DNA of 64,000 bases from Streptomyces capitiformicae (GTDB taxonomy: Bacteria > Actinomycetota > Actinomycetes > Streptomycetales > Streptomycetaceae). Shown one piece after another: positions 1 to 8,218 of this stretch (its first letter is position 1; each line of letters starts with the position of its first letter). A model generated the notes under the pieces. The model had not been told where the DNA came from. It ran no database searches and saw nothing but the letters and a program-made list of their open reading frames with translations. The position numbers and the translations under genes are program-made. The stretch spans positions 10,423,486 through 10,487,485 of the forward strand of contig NZ_CP022161.1 in NCBI RefSeq assembly GCF_002214185.1, given 5' to 3'.

Positions 1-2
1 GC

Positions 3-347
3 GGGCTGCGCCGAACCGCCGTCGAGGACGTCACCATCGGCGGCGTCACCATCCGCGCGGGAGAGGGCGTGATCGTTCCCGTCCACGTCGCCAACCGCGA
101 CCCGGAGTTCTTCACCGCTCCCGACGACCTCGATCTGGACCGCGCCAACGCCCGCCAGCACCTCGCCTTCGGCTACGGCATTCACCAGTGCCTCGGCCAG
201 CCGCTGGCCCGTGCCGAACTCCAGATCGTGCTGCCCGAGATCTTTCGCCGACTGCCCGAGTTGAAGATCGCCGTACCGATGGATGAGATCGCTTTCAAGC
301 AGGACACCGTCGTCTACGGCGTTGGCGAGCTGCCCGTCACCTGGTGA
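3..347 (+). CDS. Cytochrome P450, C-terminal part (5' end outside window)
   Basis: The frame is open from the window edge and ends in TGA, so only the last ~114 residues of a ~400-residue P450 are seen. The heme-binding loop FGYGIHQCLGQPLAR is complete (F-G-x-G-x-H-x-C-x-G), giving the cysteine thiolate ligand, and the VHVANRDPEFF stretch before it is typical of bacterial class I P450s. It would hydroxylate or epoxidise a small molecule using electrons from a ferredoxin. The next two genes are a ferredoxin and a ferredoxin reductase on the same strand, so an electron-transfer operon is likely. Substrate unknown. The I-helix and ExxR motif lie outside the window. Confidence 0.93.
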   Translation, partial: GLRRTAVEDVTIGGVTIRAGEGVIVPVHVANRDPEFFTAPDDLDLDRANARQHLAFGYGIHQCLGQPLARAELQIVLPEIFRRLPELKIAVPMDEIAFKQDTVVYGVGELPVTW

Positions 348-401
348 CCGGAACCGCCGGCCACCCCCCACCCCCCACCAGCGAGAGCAGGAAGAATCGT
401 C

Positions 402-599
402 ATGCATGTAGAAGTCGACGTCCCCAAGTGCGTCGCCTCGGGCCAGTGCGTACTGCTCGCCCCCGACGTCTTCGACCAGCGCGACGAGGACGGCATGGTC
501 GTCCTCCTCAACGAGAACCCGCCGGCCGAACTCCACGACGCCGTCCGCGAATCCGCCACCGTCTGCCCCGCGGCCGCCATCCGCCTGGAGGAGTCGTGA
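402..599 (+). CDS. 3Fe-4S ferredoxin
   Basis: A 65-residue acidic protein with three cysteines in the spacing of actinomycete P450-partner ferredoxins: C10 and C16 in KCVASGQC and a third in the VCPAAAI motif near residue 54. The missing fourth ligand points to a [3Fe-4S] cluster. It should carry electrons from an FAD reductase to the P450 encoded just upstream (54-bp gap). An AGGA-like ribosome site precedes the ATG. Its TGA overlaps the GTG of the reductase (GTGA), indicating translational coupling. Confidence 0.93.
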   Translation: MHVEVDVPKCVASGQCVLLAPDVFDQRDEDGMVVLLNENPPAELHDAVRESATVCPAAAIRLEES

Positions 600-964
600 G
601 CGTGCCCCCGGCCGGCCGCGTGGTCGTCGTCGGCGCCTCCGCCGCCGGCCTCGCCGCCGCCGAAACCCTCCGCCGGGAGGGCCACACCGGCGCCATCACC
701 CTCATCGGCGACGAACCCGCCGCCCCCTACGACCGTCCGCCCCTGTCGAAGGAGATCCTCTCCGGCGCCTGGAGCCCCGACCGGCTCCCCCTGCGCGCTC
801 CGGCGGATCTTGACGCCCTTGACCTGGACGCCCGTTACGGCTGCGAGGCCGTCGGCGTGAATGTCTCCGCGCGCACCGTGCTGCTCGCCGACGGTACGGA
901 GGTGCCGTACGACGGACTCATCGTGGCCACCGGGGTCCGTCCCCGCCTGCTGCCCGGCACCAGG
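596..964 (+). pseudogene. FAD-dependent ferredoxin reductase, truncated by an IS relic
   Basis: Starts at the GTG overlapping the ferredoxin stop. The product has the N-terminal Rossmann FAD motif VVVVGASAAGLAAAE, then LIGDEPAAPYDRPPLSK and the second conserved segment DGLIVATGVRPR, all typical of NAD(P)H:ferredoxin reductases (~400 residues). After LLPGT (about residue 122) the similarity stops and the frame runs antisense through a transposase gene to a stop at 1204. The NADH-binding and C-terminal domains are therefore missing. The P450/ferredoxin pair would need another reductase. The break point is the edge of the IS4-family fragment. Confidence 0.85.
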
Positions 965-1743
965 ACGAGACGAGGACCTCCAAGGTGGGTCTTGATCTCA
1001 TCGAGAGTGCCCTCGATCTCCCATCGCTGGGCATACAGCGCGGCCAGCGACGCGGCCGACGCGGCCCGCGGATCCAGGATGGTGGTGATCAGCCGGTACA
1101 CCGTGCCGCTGCCGTCGCGGCCGAGCGTGTACTCGATCACCCGGACCCGCGCCGGGTCGGCGCGACGGTTCTTGTCCCGGGCCGCAACGATCTCCGAGAG
1201 GTAGGAGCCGTCCTCCAGCAGGGCCCGGACAGGAAGTACGGCGTCGTTCTTGACCCGCCACAGCAGGTCCGCGCCGGTCGCGGCGGCGGCCCGCCACAGG
1301 TCAAAGCCGCGAAAGCCCCGGTCGGCCAGCAGCAGCATCCCCGGTGTCAGTGAGCTGAACAGGCGCTGGGCCAGCTCGGTTTCATGGACAGCCAGCGGCC
1401 CGGCCTGGGCCGCGAAGACGGCGTGCGTGCCGCACTCGGCCAGCGCGGCCACCCTCACCTGCGGATACGCGCTCTTCTCCTGCCCGCGGCTGACTCCCGG
1501 ACGGCCGAAGAAGGCGGCATTGGCCTCGGTGTCCGGCACGTCGAAAGTGGTGCCGTCCACCGCGACCAGCCGCCATCCCCGATACCAGGCCCCACTGGTG
1601 TCCTCGGTCGCCACCGGCCGGCACACCCGGGCAAACAGGGCCTTCAGCGGCTCCGGGCCCAGTCGCAGACGGGCCCGGCCGATCGCCGTCCGATCCGGCA
1701 ACCGCTCATCCGACGACGGCTTCACCTGTCCGGGCCTTGGCAC
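965..1743 (-). mobile_element. IS4-family transposase relic
   Basis: Minus-strand frame carrying the central DDE catalytic region of an IS4-family transposase: first Asp in VAVDGTTFDVPDT, second in LLLADRGFRGFDLW, and a perfect Y-2-R-3-E-6-K signature in YAQRWEIEGTLDEIK. The N-terminal IS4 domain is cut to its last part (SAIGRARL-type motif, RLGPEPLKALF), and the C-terminus is lost right after KTHLGG, where the frame passes into antisense of the ferredoxin reductase. Full-length members have roughly 400-450 residues. No terminal inverted repeats were found. It is non-autonomous and records the event that truncated the reductase. Confidence 0.85.
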
Positions 1744-2043
1744 ACCACACCCAACGACCCGAAAGCCCCAAAGTCACCGGTATTGGTACTAGATGATCAA
1801 TTCCAAGGGATGCCTGCGGAGGGTGTGGGGTGGGCGGTGGCCGAAGCCACCGCGAAACGGTCAGGCGGCGGACTGTCGGAGTACGCCCTTCTGTGCCCAG
1901 GCGGGCGGAGAAACGTGCCCACTTTCCGCATCCCTCCGGTCCCGTGCATCCTGGTCAGTGCTGCGGAGAGGGTTGAATGCGCAGGGGGTCAGCGGCCTGC
2001 CATAAGGTCCCGGAAAGAGTCCCCCAGTCCTCTCGGAGCGCCT
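1744..2043. other. Intergenic stretch holding one copy of a 20-bp repeat
   Basis: No convincing gene here. Open frames through it lack recognisable similarity and look like GC-rich noise. It holds the left copy of a 20-bp direct repeat (1802-1821) whose partner lies at 3626-3645. Confidence 0.5.
1802..1821 (+). repeat. Direct repeat, left copy
   Basis: TCCAAGGGATGCCTGCGGAG. The same 20-mer with one mismatch occurs at 3626-3645, same orientation, 1,824 bp away. The two copies bracket exactly two genes (2044-3135 and 3215-3604). Confidence 0.7.
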
Positions 2044-3135
2044 GTGCCCCGCCTTGCTCGCCTTGTGACTACGCTCGCGGCCCCTCTCCCGTTCTCCGGG
2101 GCCGACGCAGCGCCTCATCTGGAGACCCGGCCCACATCGCGGCTCCTCGTACAGCGAGGGGACACGAAGCTGATCGTCCAGGAAGTCCGGCCGCCAGCCC
2201 CTGCCTCGACCGTCTCCTTTCCGGCGCCCTGGCCTCGCCGGTTCGGCGCGAGCGCAGTGTCGCCTGCCGCTGACCTGGTTGTCTTCGCCGGACCGCATGT
2301 ACTGCGAGCCGTTGACCAGTCGGGAAGCCCACGGTGGGAACTGCGGCACCGCTGCTGGGCAGGCTGCGCGGGACACACAGACTTCGCCGAGTACGCGGAC
2401 GACAGAGACCACCGCTATGCCAACCGTGGCTCGGCCGGCTTCTCCTCGGACGGGAAGACCGTGTGGGCCCATGTCCACGGTCCTCTGGAGCACGACACCC
2501 CGGACCACGACCGCGGGGAAGAGTGGCTGGTCATCGACGCCACTGACGGCACGGTGCTGGCCCGCACCCAGACTCGGACGGCCGCCGCGGGCTCCGTCCA
2601 CGTTCCGCATCCGGACCCCGGCCAGATGGGTCTGACCATCGGAGAAGGCCAGGACGGATCACCCCTGCGCTGGGGGAATTGGGACGGTCACGCCCTCATT
2701 GTCCACAGCTTCGGCGACGAGGACCGTGTCCTGCTGGGGGTGAGCCCGAGCGGAGATCGTCTGCTCACAGTGACCCATGATCAGGACCTTCTCGCCGTTC
2801 ATCTGGTCGCCGACGGCTCCGTGGTGGCCGAACTGAACGCGGACGTGCTTCCCCCGCATCCCGCGTTCGAGGAGGAGACCACAGATGACGAGGCGCAGGC
2901 GTTCTTCGACTACGAGGGCGGCTTCGTCGACGAAAACACCCTCGTCGTCGGAACCGTCGAGAGCGACGAGGAGTTCGGCACAGGCCGGCACTGGCTCGTC
3001 GACGCGGTCCGCATGCAGCTGATCGACCAGATCACCTATCCCTTCGAGGTGCCCGGCCTGCCCAAGGCTCTCGGAGACGGCACCTGGTACACCGTGTCCA
3101 ACCTCGACCACGCCCTCCACATCTGGGCTCTGTAA
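2044..3135 (+). CDS. Hypothetical protein, probable beta-propeller
   Basis: Start chosen at GTG 2044 because GGAG lies 5 bases upstream; the frame is open much further upstream but without similarity. The 363-residue product is acidic and not membrane-bound. It has repeated short beta-rich blocks ending in Ser-Asp-Gly or Asp-Gly turns (GFSSDGKTVWAHV, VSPSGDRLLTVTHDQDLLAV, DATDGTVLA), the look of a WD40/YVTN-like propeller, and ends in HIWAL. I do not recognise a named family and cannot assign a function. It sits alone, convergent with the next gene, inside the segment bracketed by the 20-bp direct repeat. Confidence 0.7.
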   Translation: MPRLARLVTTLAAPLPFSGADAAPHLETRPTSRLLVQRGDTKLIVQEVRPPAPASTVSFPAPWPRRFGASAVSPAADLVVFAGPHVLRAVDQSGSPRWELRHRCWAGCAGHTDFAEYADDRDHRYANRGSAGFSSDGKTVWAHVHGPLEHDTPDHDRGEEWLVIDATDGTVLARTQTRTAAAGSVHVPHPDPGQMGLTIGEGQDGSPLRWGNWDGHALIVHSFGDEDRVLLGVSPSGDRLLTVTHDQDLLAVHLVADGSVVAELNADVLPPHPAFEEETTDDEAQAFFDYEGGFVDENTLVVGTVESDEEFGTGRHWLVDAVRMQLIDQITYPFEVPGLPKALGDGTWYTVSNLDHALHIWAL

Positions 3136-3214
3136 CGGCGCAGCCCACGATCAGGCGTACCCAAACGCTGAGCACGTTCGCGTGTACGCCGACACGGGCT
3201 GCTGGTTCGGGCGG

Positions 3215-3604
3215 TCAGGCGTCAGGGTCGACTTCGGGGTGCGTGAACCGCACGGGCTTGCCCAGCGACCGGGCGTAGGCGATTTCGGCTCGGGTGCTGT
3301 CTCCGATGTAGTCGCCGACTACGAGCACCTCATCAGCGAGCCGGATCTTCGCCCGGTGCAGACCGTCGAGTCGAACCTTCAGCGCCTCGGCCTCGACAGG
3401 ATCGGACCAAAGTTCGTGCGGCGACTTCATGTCAATGCCCGGTTTGACGACAATCTTTCCAGCTTTGGTCTCCCGCAGATCGGCCTCGTTCATCTCGGTC
3501 ATGAAGCGGGTGGAGCCGCAGATCACGACGATATGCGGGAGGCTCAACAGCTTCTTCGCGTCGGCGAGCTTCTCCTCGGGGGTGAGCAGTTGCGGGTATG
3601 ACAC
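3215..3604 (-). CDS. Nucleoside 2-deoxyribosyltransferase-like protein
   Basis: GTG 3604 is preceded by a strong AGGAGG five bases upstream, so a longer frame reaching 3790 is not used. The 129-residue product begins with a short helix, then IVVICGSTRFMTEM, a Rossmann-like first strand and loop. It continues with an insert rich in charged residues, LHRAKIRLADEVLVVGDYIGDSTRAEIAYARSLGKPV, the usual C-terminal strand and helix in which the Glu of the ST-x-x-E-I-A motif is catalytic in nucleoside 2-deoxyribosyltransferases and related DUF4406-type proteins. Such proteins cleave or exchange nucleobases; the substrate here is unknown. Monocistronic. Confidence 0.75.
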   Translation of the reverse strand: MSYPQLLTPEEKLADAKKLLSLPHIVVICGSTRFMTEMNEADLRETKAGKIVVKPGIDMKSPHELWSDPVEAEALKVRLDGLHRAKIRLADEVLVVGDYIGDSTRAEIAYARSLGKPVRFTHPEVDPDA

Positions 3605-3625
3605 TGGTTCCTCCTGGTGGTGCTG

Positions 3626-3645
3626 TCCAAGGGGTGCCTGCGGAG
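3626..3645 (+). repeat. Direct repeat, right copy
   Basis: TCCAAGGGGTGCCTGCGGAG, 19 of 20 identical to 1802-1821. It lies just upstream of the deoxyribosyltransferase-like gene and next to the recombinase relic that starts at 3690. Confidence 0.7.
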
Positions 3646-3689
3646 ACGAGAAGGAGGGTCCCCAAGATCGGTCCTCGAAGTCGCGGGGG

Positions 3690-4562
3690 CTAGTCGGTGG
3701 ATTGAACAGCTTCGAGGTAATCAGCCCAGCTGTTTTGGGCGTACTGAGCCCAGGCGTAGGCGGTGTTGAGGTGGATGCCGAAGAGGTCACTGACCACGAT
3801 CGGCGGGAGGTCGGTGATCGCTTCCATCATGGCCGTGTTGCGGGTGCTGACGCCCGGCAGGCCGTGCAGCTTCATGTAGTGGTTGACGGTCTGAGGGCTG
3901 CGGGGGCGGCTTGGGGGCCGGCCCGGGAAGAGGAAGCCCGGTGTCCCGGTGTGCGACTGCTGGAGCACAGAGGTGCGGCAGGCGGGGCTCGTGATCTGTC
4001 CTTCGATGAGGACCGCGAGCCGGGGTGGGAGGAGGACGGGGTGCTTGCTGATCGTCAGGTAGGCGTCGTCGCCGTCTCGGTGGAAGCGGTCGGTCGTGAG
4101 CTCGACGATCCGGGTAGTGGGAAGGGCATAGAGGCAGGTCAGGGCGCCGATGATGCGGGCTTCCAAGGGGAGGGTGTCGTCGTTGAGACAGCGGCGAAGT
4201 TGTTGGTTGAGTTCGTCGGTGTCGAGGAATCGGGAGGGCAGGCCGTATTTCTTCGTCGGGATGGTGACCTTGCTGGTCAGGCGGCGGGCGCCGGCCCAGC
4301 GGATGAACGGCTTGAGGTCTCGGCGCCAGGTGGGGTTGGTGGTCAGCCAGAGGTCGAGGTCTTCCTGGCTGAGGTCGGCGTGCGTGATCGAGTTGGCGTC
4401 GAGTCAGGTCATGAACTTGATTGCGGCCCGGATGCTTCGCCGGTCGCTAGAGGCAGAAGCAAGGGTGTAGCGACCCTTGTCCGCCCGGCGCCGGGCGGAG
4501 CGAAGGACGCCCCATTCGGCGAACGGGCGGACGATGCGAGCGTGATGAGAGCGCGGCCGCAT
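3690..4562 (-). pseudogene. Tyrosine-recombinase-like integrase, truncated with an internal stop
   Basis: Minus-strand reading is continuous in one frame except for a TGA at 4404-4406, in a KFMT-stop-LDANS context where homologues normally carry Trp, so a TGG-to-TGA change is likely. Before it are HARIVRPFAEWGVLRS and SDRRSIRAAIKF; after it DLSQEDLDLWLTTNPT, SRFLDTDELNQQL, ARIIGALTCLYALP and the C-terminal TRNTAMMEAI to WAQYAQNSWADYL block. The family is a divergent integrase of actinomycetes with no canonical HxxR...Y box. About 200 N-terminal residues expected for the family are missing. It is divergent from its usual partner, the DUF6262-type gene at 4573. Confidence 0.75.
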
Positions 4563-4572
4563 CCGTGCCGCC

Positions 4573-4947
4573 ATGGACCGCATCCTGGGCGGCACACCCG
4601 AGCGCTCCAACGGCGCGTTGACGATCGTCGCTCTCGCGCTCGAAGCCGGTGTACCGCGCAACGCTCTCACCCAGCGGCACACCGACCTGAAGGCGGAGTT
4701 CTACGACAAGGTCCGTGCCCGGGGCGGGATGCTGGACAGCGAGCGGCGTCTGCGCCAGCAGGTCCGGCGGCTCAAGGAACTCCGGGCTGCGGACGCGCAG
4801 GAAATCGCCCGGCTCACGGCCGACGTCGAGGCGCTGGTGGGCGCCCTGCACCAGGCCACGATGGAGAACAGTCACCTGCGCCATCAGCTCGCCGACCGCC
4901 ATGCGGTCGTGCGCGTACTGCCGACGCAGGCCCCGCTCGGCAGGTAG
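4573..4947 (+). CDS. DUF6262 / TnpC-like coiled-coil recombinase accessory protein
   Basis: A 124-residue basic protein. Residues 1-35 (MDRILGGTPERSNGALTIV then ALEAGVPRNALTQRH) form a small helix-turn-helix-like unit, followed by a long charged helix with heptad spacing (DSERRLRQQVRRLKEL, ARLTADVEALVGALHQ, NSHLRHQLAD). This is the layout of DUF6262/TnpC-like proteins found beside divergent tyrosine recombinases, where they are thought to assist recombination. It is intact but its integrase partner next door is truncated and carries a stop codon. The start may lie slightly upstream: family members usually have a few more N-terminal residues. Confidence 0.7.
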   Translation: MDRILGGTPERSNGALTIVALALEAGVPRNALTQRHTDLKAEFYDKVRARGGMLDSERRLRQQVRRLKELRAADAQEIARLTADVEALVGALHQATMENSHLRHQLADRHAVVRVLPTQAPLGR

Positions 4948-5019
4948 CGGTCAGCTGATGTCGGCGCACCCGGGGCGGCGGCCGCCGTGTGGGGCTTGCT
5001 CCTCGCAAGCGCACGCCGT

Positions 5020-6354
5020 TCACGCCACGTCATCAGCATGCTCTTCCTTCGACCGCTCCGTGGTGCGCTCCGGTACGGGGGCGGCCAGTCCGGGGATTCG
5101 TCGGCCGACGAGCAGGTAGATGGCCACACTGGCCAGGGCGAAGGAGCCGACACCGAGGAACATGGTGGTGCCGCCGTAGGCCGCGAGCAGTAGGCCGCCC
5201 GTGTAGGGGCCGATGAAGACGCCGAGTTGGGCGAAGGTCTGTGCACCGAAGTACGAGCCTCGGCGGTCCTCCGGCGCGATCCGGTCGATGATGGCGAACT
5301 CCGCCGGATAGATGAGGATCTCGCCGAGCGAGAACACCACCATTGCGGCGACGAAGTGCCAGAGCTCCTGCGCGAACGCGAAGCCGGCCATGCCACCGAC
5401 GGTCAGCAGACCACCGACGACGATGGACGTCACGGGATTGCGCTTGTCCATGAACCGGGAAACGGACAACTGCAGGACCACCACGGTCACCGCGTTGGCG
5501 GTCAGTACGTATCCCAGGATCGCGGTGCCGTCGGCGAAGCCGTCGGAGAGATGCTGCGCGAGCAGCGAGGAGACCCGGCCATGCACGGCCTCCAGCAGCA
5601 GTCCGGCAAGGATGAGGAACAGCAGACGCGAGTCGCTCGCCACGACCCGTGCGCTCTCCGCGAGCCCTTTGAGCACGCTGCCGAAGAGCTGGGTCTGCCC
5701 GCCGCCGGTGGTCGTCCGGCTGGGCTCGCGGTCCGACGCGGACGAGGAGGTCAACAGCAGCACCCCGGCCAGGCCGAGCAGGTAGACGCCGTAGCCGAGC
5801 GCGCCGACGAGGAACGCCGACCGGTCACCAGCCAGACCCACCGCCGCGCCGACGACCGGACCGACGGCGAACCCCATGTTGGTGGTCACGTACTGGTAGG
5901 AGAACCACTTCACCCGCCGGCCCGGCGGGAGCAGGTCGCTCAGCAGCGCCTTGCCCACGGGCCCGAAGGAACTGCTGGCGAGCGCCATCGTCGCGTTGAA
6001 AACGAACACCGCAAGGACGCCGTGGCTGAAGTAGAGGCCCACGAACGAGCCGATCACTCCCAGGAGGGAGATCAGCAGCAGCCGGGTCCGGCCGACGAGG
6101 TCGGAGAGCGAACCTCCGACGAACCCGGCGAAGATCGAGAAGAACACCGACGAGCCGATGATGAAGCCGATCATGCCCGGCTGGAGCCCGAGTTCCTTGT
6201 GGAGGAACACGGCCAGGAAGGGCACGGTGACCGAGTTGGCCAGGCTCATGATGCCGGAGCCGACGATCAGTACCCGGGCGAGCACGGGCGGGGACGCGGT
6301 GGTGGTGTCGGTCATCGCGGTGTCGTGCCCTTGTCCCCGTCCCCTCTTCCGCAT
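5020..6354 (-). CDS. MFS drug-type efflux transporter
   Basis: About 444 residues with roughly twelve hydrophobic segments, and the MFS loop 2-3 signature in GGSLSDLVGRTRLLL. Further conserved blocks are the TM4-5 region (FGPVGKALLSDLLP) and the C-half motif IDRIAPEDRRGSYFG. This layout matches the MDR-type proton antiporters of the inner membrane. ATG 6354 shares one base with the TGA of the upstream gene (TGATG), favouring coupled translation; ATG 6315 (MTDTTTAS) is a possible alternative start. It is the last gene of a MarR / anchored protein / MFS operon, the usual arrangement for MarR-controlled efflux. Substrate unknown. Confidence 0.88.
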   Translation of the reverse strand: MRKRGRGQGHDTAMTDTTTASPPVLARVLIVGSGIMSLANSVTVPFLAVFLHKELGLQPGMIGFIIGSSVFFSIFAGFVGGSLSDLVGRTRLLLISLLGVIGSFVGLYFSHGVLAVFVFNATMALASSSFGPVGKALLSDLLPPGRRVKWFSYQYVTTNMGFAVGPVVGAAVGLAGDRSAFLVGALGYGVYLLGLAGVLLLTSSSASDREPSRTTTGGGQTQLFGSVLKGLAESARVVASDSRLLFLILAGLLLEAVHGRVSSLLAQHLSDGFADGTAILGYVLTANAVTVVVLQLSVSRFMDKRNPVTSIVVGGLLTVGGMAGFAFAQELWHFVAAMVVFSLGEILIYPAEFAIIDRIAPEDRRGSYFGAQTFAQLGVFIGPYTGGLLLAAYGGTTMFLGVGSFALASVAIYLLVGRRIPGLAAPVPERTTERSKEEHADDVA

Positions 6355-6881
6355 CAATGACCAGACTCGGCGTGCGCGCCGTGGTCACCGAGCTGGGCCT
6401 CGAACCAGTCGTGCAAGGCGTCAACCAGTGCAGAATCCTTGGTGGTGTAGGTCAGGGTGGCCCCGTCGGCACGCTCCTCGTAGCGCACCTCAGTACGGTC
6501 ATGCCCGTCCCGCAGTTGGGCGAGGCCGGGCATGTCGGCGCCGTGGATCCGGGCGGGGTCGGCGAAGTCACCCCGGCCGAACGCTTCCGCCTCCTTGCGC
6601 AGATGAGCACGTATCAGACCGATCTGCTCGGTATCGCCGCTCTGGTCGGCCACGACATCCTGGACACCTCCCGTCGCCGTGGGGGTGAAGCGGTGGGTGG
6701 TCTGCTCGAGGTCGAAGGGCATCACACTCTTGCCCCGCTCGGCCACTAACGCCTGCCGCTCGCTCCGGTCTTCGCCCGACTCCTGCTGCGAGCCGCCCGC
6801 CACCAGGGCGACAGCCGTCACCGCGCCGGCGAGCACCACACCCGCGCCCGCCACCAGGGCCCGGCGCCTACTGCTCTTCAT
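6354..6881 (-). CDS. Membrane-anchored or secreted hypothetical protein
   Basis: 175 residues. The N-terminus (MKSSRRRALVAGAGVVLAG then AVTAVALVAGG) is a basic start followed by one hydrophobic segment: a signal peptide or uncleaved anchor without a lipobox cysteine. The rest is soluble and acidic, with HRFTPTATGGVQDVVAD and a C-terminal LVDALHDWFEAQLGDHG helix. Similar proteins in Streptomyces are sometimes labelled aspartate carbamoyltransferase, which nothing here supports. It lies between a MarR regulator, overlapping its 3' end by 14 bp, and an MFS exporter, so it may be an accessory of the efflux or stress response. Confidence 0.7.
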   Translation of the reverse strand: MKSSRRRALVAGAGVVLAGAVTAVALVAGGSQQESGEDRSERQALVAERGKSVMPFDLEQTTHRFTPTATGGVQDVVADQSGDTEQIGLIRAHLRKEAEAFGRGDFADPARIHGADMPGLAQLRDGHDRTEVRYEERADGATLTYTTKDSALVDALHDWFEAQLGDHGAHAESGH

Positions 6882-7317
6882 CCAATGCCCCCACCATCAC
6901 ATCGAGGGCGTGCAGTACGCCCGCTCTTTCATGGGCCGGGATCGAACCGAGCAGCCGGGAGAACCGCTCCCGCCGTGCTTCAGCCAGGTTCTGCGCCGCC
7001 CGCTGCCCCAAAGCGGTGAGCCGCAGGACAACGCCGCGTCCGTCGTGGGGCGCCGGAGCGCGTTCCACCCAGCCACGGGCGGACATCTGACCCACCAGCC
7101 GGCTCACCGTGCTCTTTTGCAGCCGCAGCCGACGGGTGAGTTCGACCTGCCGCATCTCGTGCTCCTGCGCCAGCTCACCCAAGGCATGTGCCTCGGAGAC
7201 CGAGATCGGTTGGCCACAAGGGGTTGTTTCCGGCTGATGCAGCCCGAAGGCCCGAACGAAGCTCCCCAGAGCCTCTTGGAGGACGGCCGGGTCATCAGCC
7301 CTGTGATCCCTGGACAT
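6868..7317 (-). CDS. MarR-family transcriptional regulator
   Basis: 149 residues from ATG 7317. The winged helix-turn-helix is at residues ~45-95: VELTRRLRLQKSTVSRLVGQM (recognition helix), wing EHAPAPHDGRG-like with the D-x-R-G signature in HDGRGVVLRLTALGQ. Helices at both ends would form the dimer interface. MarR proteins usually repress their own operon and release DNA on binding phenolic or drug ligands or on cysteine oxidation. Two repeated dyads at 7318-7357 abut the start codon and are the obvious autoregulatory operator. The next genes in the operon are an anchored protein and an MFS exporter. Confidence 0.92.
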   Translation of the reverse strand: MSRDHRADDPAVLQEALGSFVRAFGLHQPETTPCGQPISVSEAHALGELAQEHEMRQVELTRRLRLQKSTVSRLVGQMSARGWVERAPAPHDGRGVVLRLTALGQRAAQNLAEARRERFSRLLGSIPAHERAGVLHALDVMVGALDEEQ

Positions 7318-7357
7318 GGTTCGACCGTACAACCAGAAGGTTCGATGGCACAACCAG
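7318..7357. promoter_or_regulatory. Probable MarR operator, two tandem dyads
   Basis: Two direct copies of GGTTCGANNGNACAACCAG at 7318-7336 and 7339-7357, 21 bp apart (two helical turns). Each copy is itself a dyad, GGTT-N9-AACC. They sit directly against the marR start codon, so the mRNA is probably leaderless or very short-leadered and repression would be tight. Confidence 0.75.
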
Positions 7358-7435
7358 TCTGGAGGTGTGCTCGGGCTGAGTCGCTGACGCGGACGTGAGG
7401 AGCCGGGGCACCTGAGCTGTGGCGGAGCGTGGGCC

Positions 7436-8218
7436 TCAAGCCAGGGTCTGTGCGGCGTAGAAGGTGCCGAGGACGGCGGCCAGGCCGCCGAGGAGGAGGC
7501 GTAGCGTGGTCTCGGGCAGGCGAGGCTGGAGGCGGGCACCGAGGTAGCCGCCGACCAGTCCGCCCAGCCCGCAGGCCAGCCCGAGCCACCAGCTGGGTGC
7601 GACGTCACCGCCGATCAGGGACAGCAGCGCATAGGCACCCGCGCCGACGATCGAGGTGGCGAACGTCGCGGCGAGCGCGGCCGGTGCCACCCGCGCCATG
7701 GGCAGCCCCCGGGCGGCGAGGATCGGCCCGAGGAGGGATCCGCCGCCGATGCCGTAGATCCCGCCGACGACCCCCACCGCCACGGCAAGGGTGGTGAGCG
7801 CAGCCGGGGACGGCTCCGCCGCCGCACCCGCCCGGACGGGGGCCGGGGCGAGGGTACGGACGCACAGCCACACCCCAAGTGGCAGGAGCAGGGCGGCGAT
7901 CAGCAGTCGGAAGACACCCGGACCGGGAAGAGCGAAGACGCGTATCGCGGCGCCGAGGACGACGCCGGGAAGCGTGCCGGCGACCAGGCGCCGGGCCAGG
8001 CCGCCGCGCAGAGCGCCATCGCGGCGGTACCGCCACAGGGCGCCTGGCCCAGCCACCACATTGAACAGCAGATTCGTCGGCGTGATCGCCGGATTGGGCA
8101 CGCCGAAGACGCTCAAGTGGACCGGAAGGAGGAACACCGCTCCGGACACGCCGACCGGCGCGGTCACCATCGCGATCAGCAGGCCCGCGGCCAGGCCTGC
8201 CCACACCGTCCAGTCCAC
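7436..8218 (-). CDS. TauE/SafE-family (sulfite exporter-like) membrane permease
   Basis: 260 residues, with seven to eight hydrophobic segments in two homologous halves. The first half opens with GLAAGLLIAMVTAPVGVSGA and has NPAITPTNLLFNVVAGPGAL, the conserved proline/asparagine loop of TauE/SafE proteins. The second half repeats it as VGVVGGIYGIGGGSLLGPIL. Members export sulfite, sulfoacetate or related organosulfur anions across the inner membrane. There is no sulfur gene nearby to fix the substrate. It is transcribed away from the truncated kinase upstream; the two frames overlap slightly because that kinase has lost its proper 3' end. Confidence 0.85.
   Translation of the reverse strand: MDWTVWAGLAAGLLIAMVTAPVGVSGAVFLLPVHLSVFGVPNPAITPTNLLFNVVAGPGALWRYRRDGALRGGLARRLVAGTLPGVVLGAAIRVFALPGPGVFRLLIAALLLPLGVWLCVRTLAPAPVRAGAAAEPSPAALTTLAVAVGVVGGIYGIGGGSLLGPILAARGLPMARVAPAALAATFATSIVGAGAYALLSLIGGDVAPSWWLGLACGLGGLVGGYLGARLQPRLPETTLRLLLGGLAAVLGTFYAAQTLA

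Noticed and set aside
1384..2043. Upstream extension of the propeller-like gene through the IS4 relic
   Set aside because: The extension is antisense to the transposase and has no similarity; GTG 2044 has a good ribosome site.
4404..4406. TGA in the integrase as selenocysteine or programmed read-through
   Set aside because: The expected residue is Trp, no selenocysteine element is evident, and the gene is also 5'-truncated, so simple decay is the better reading.
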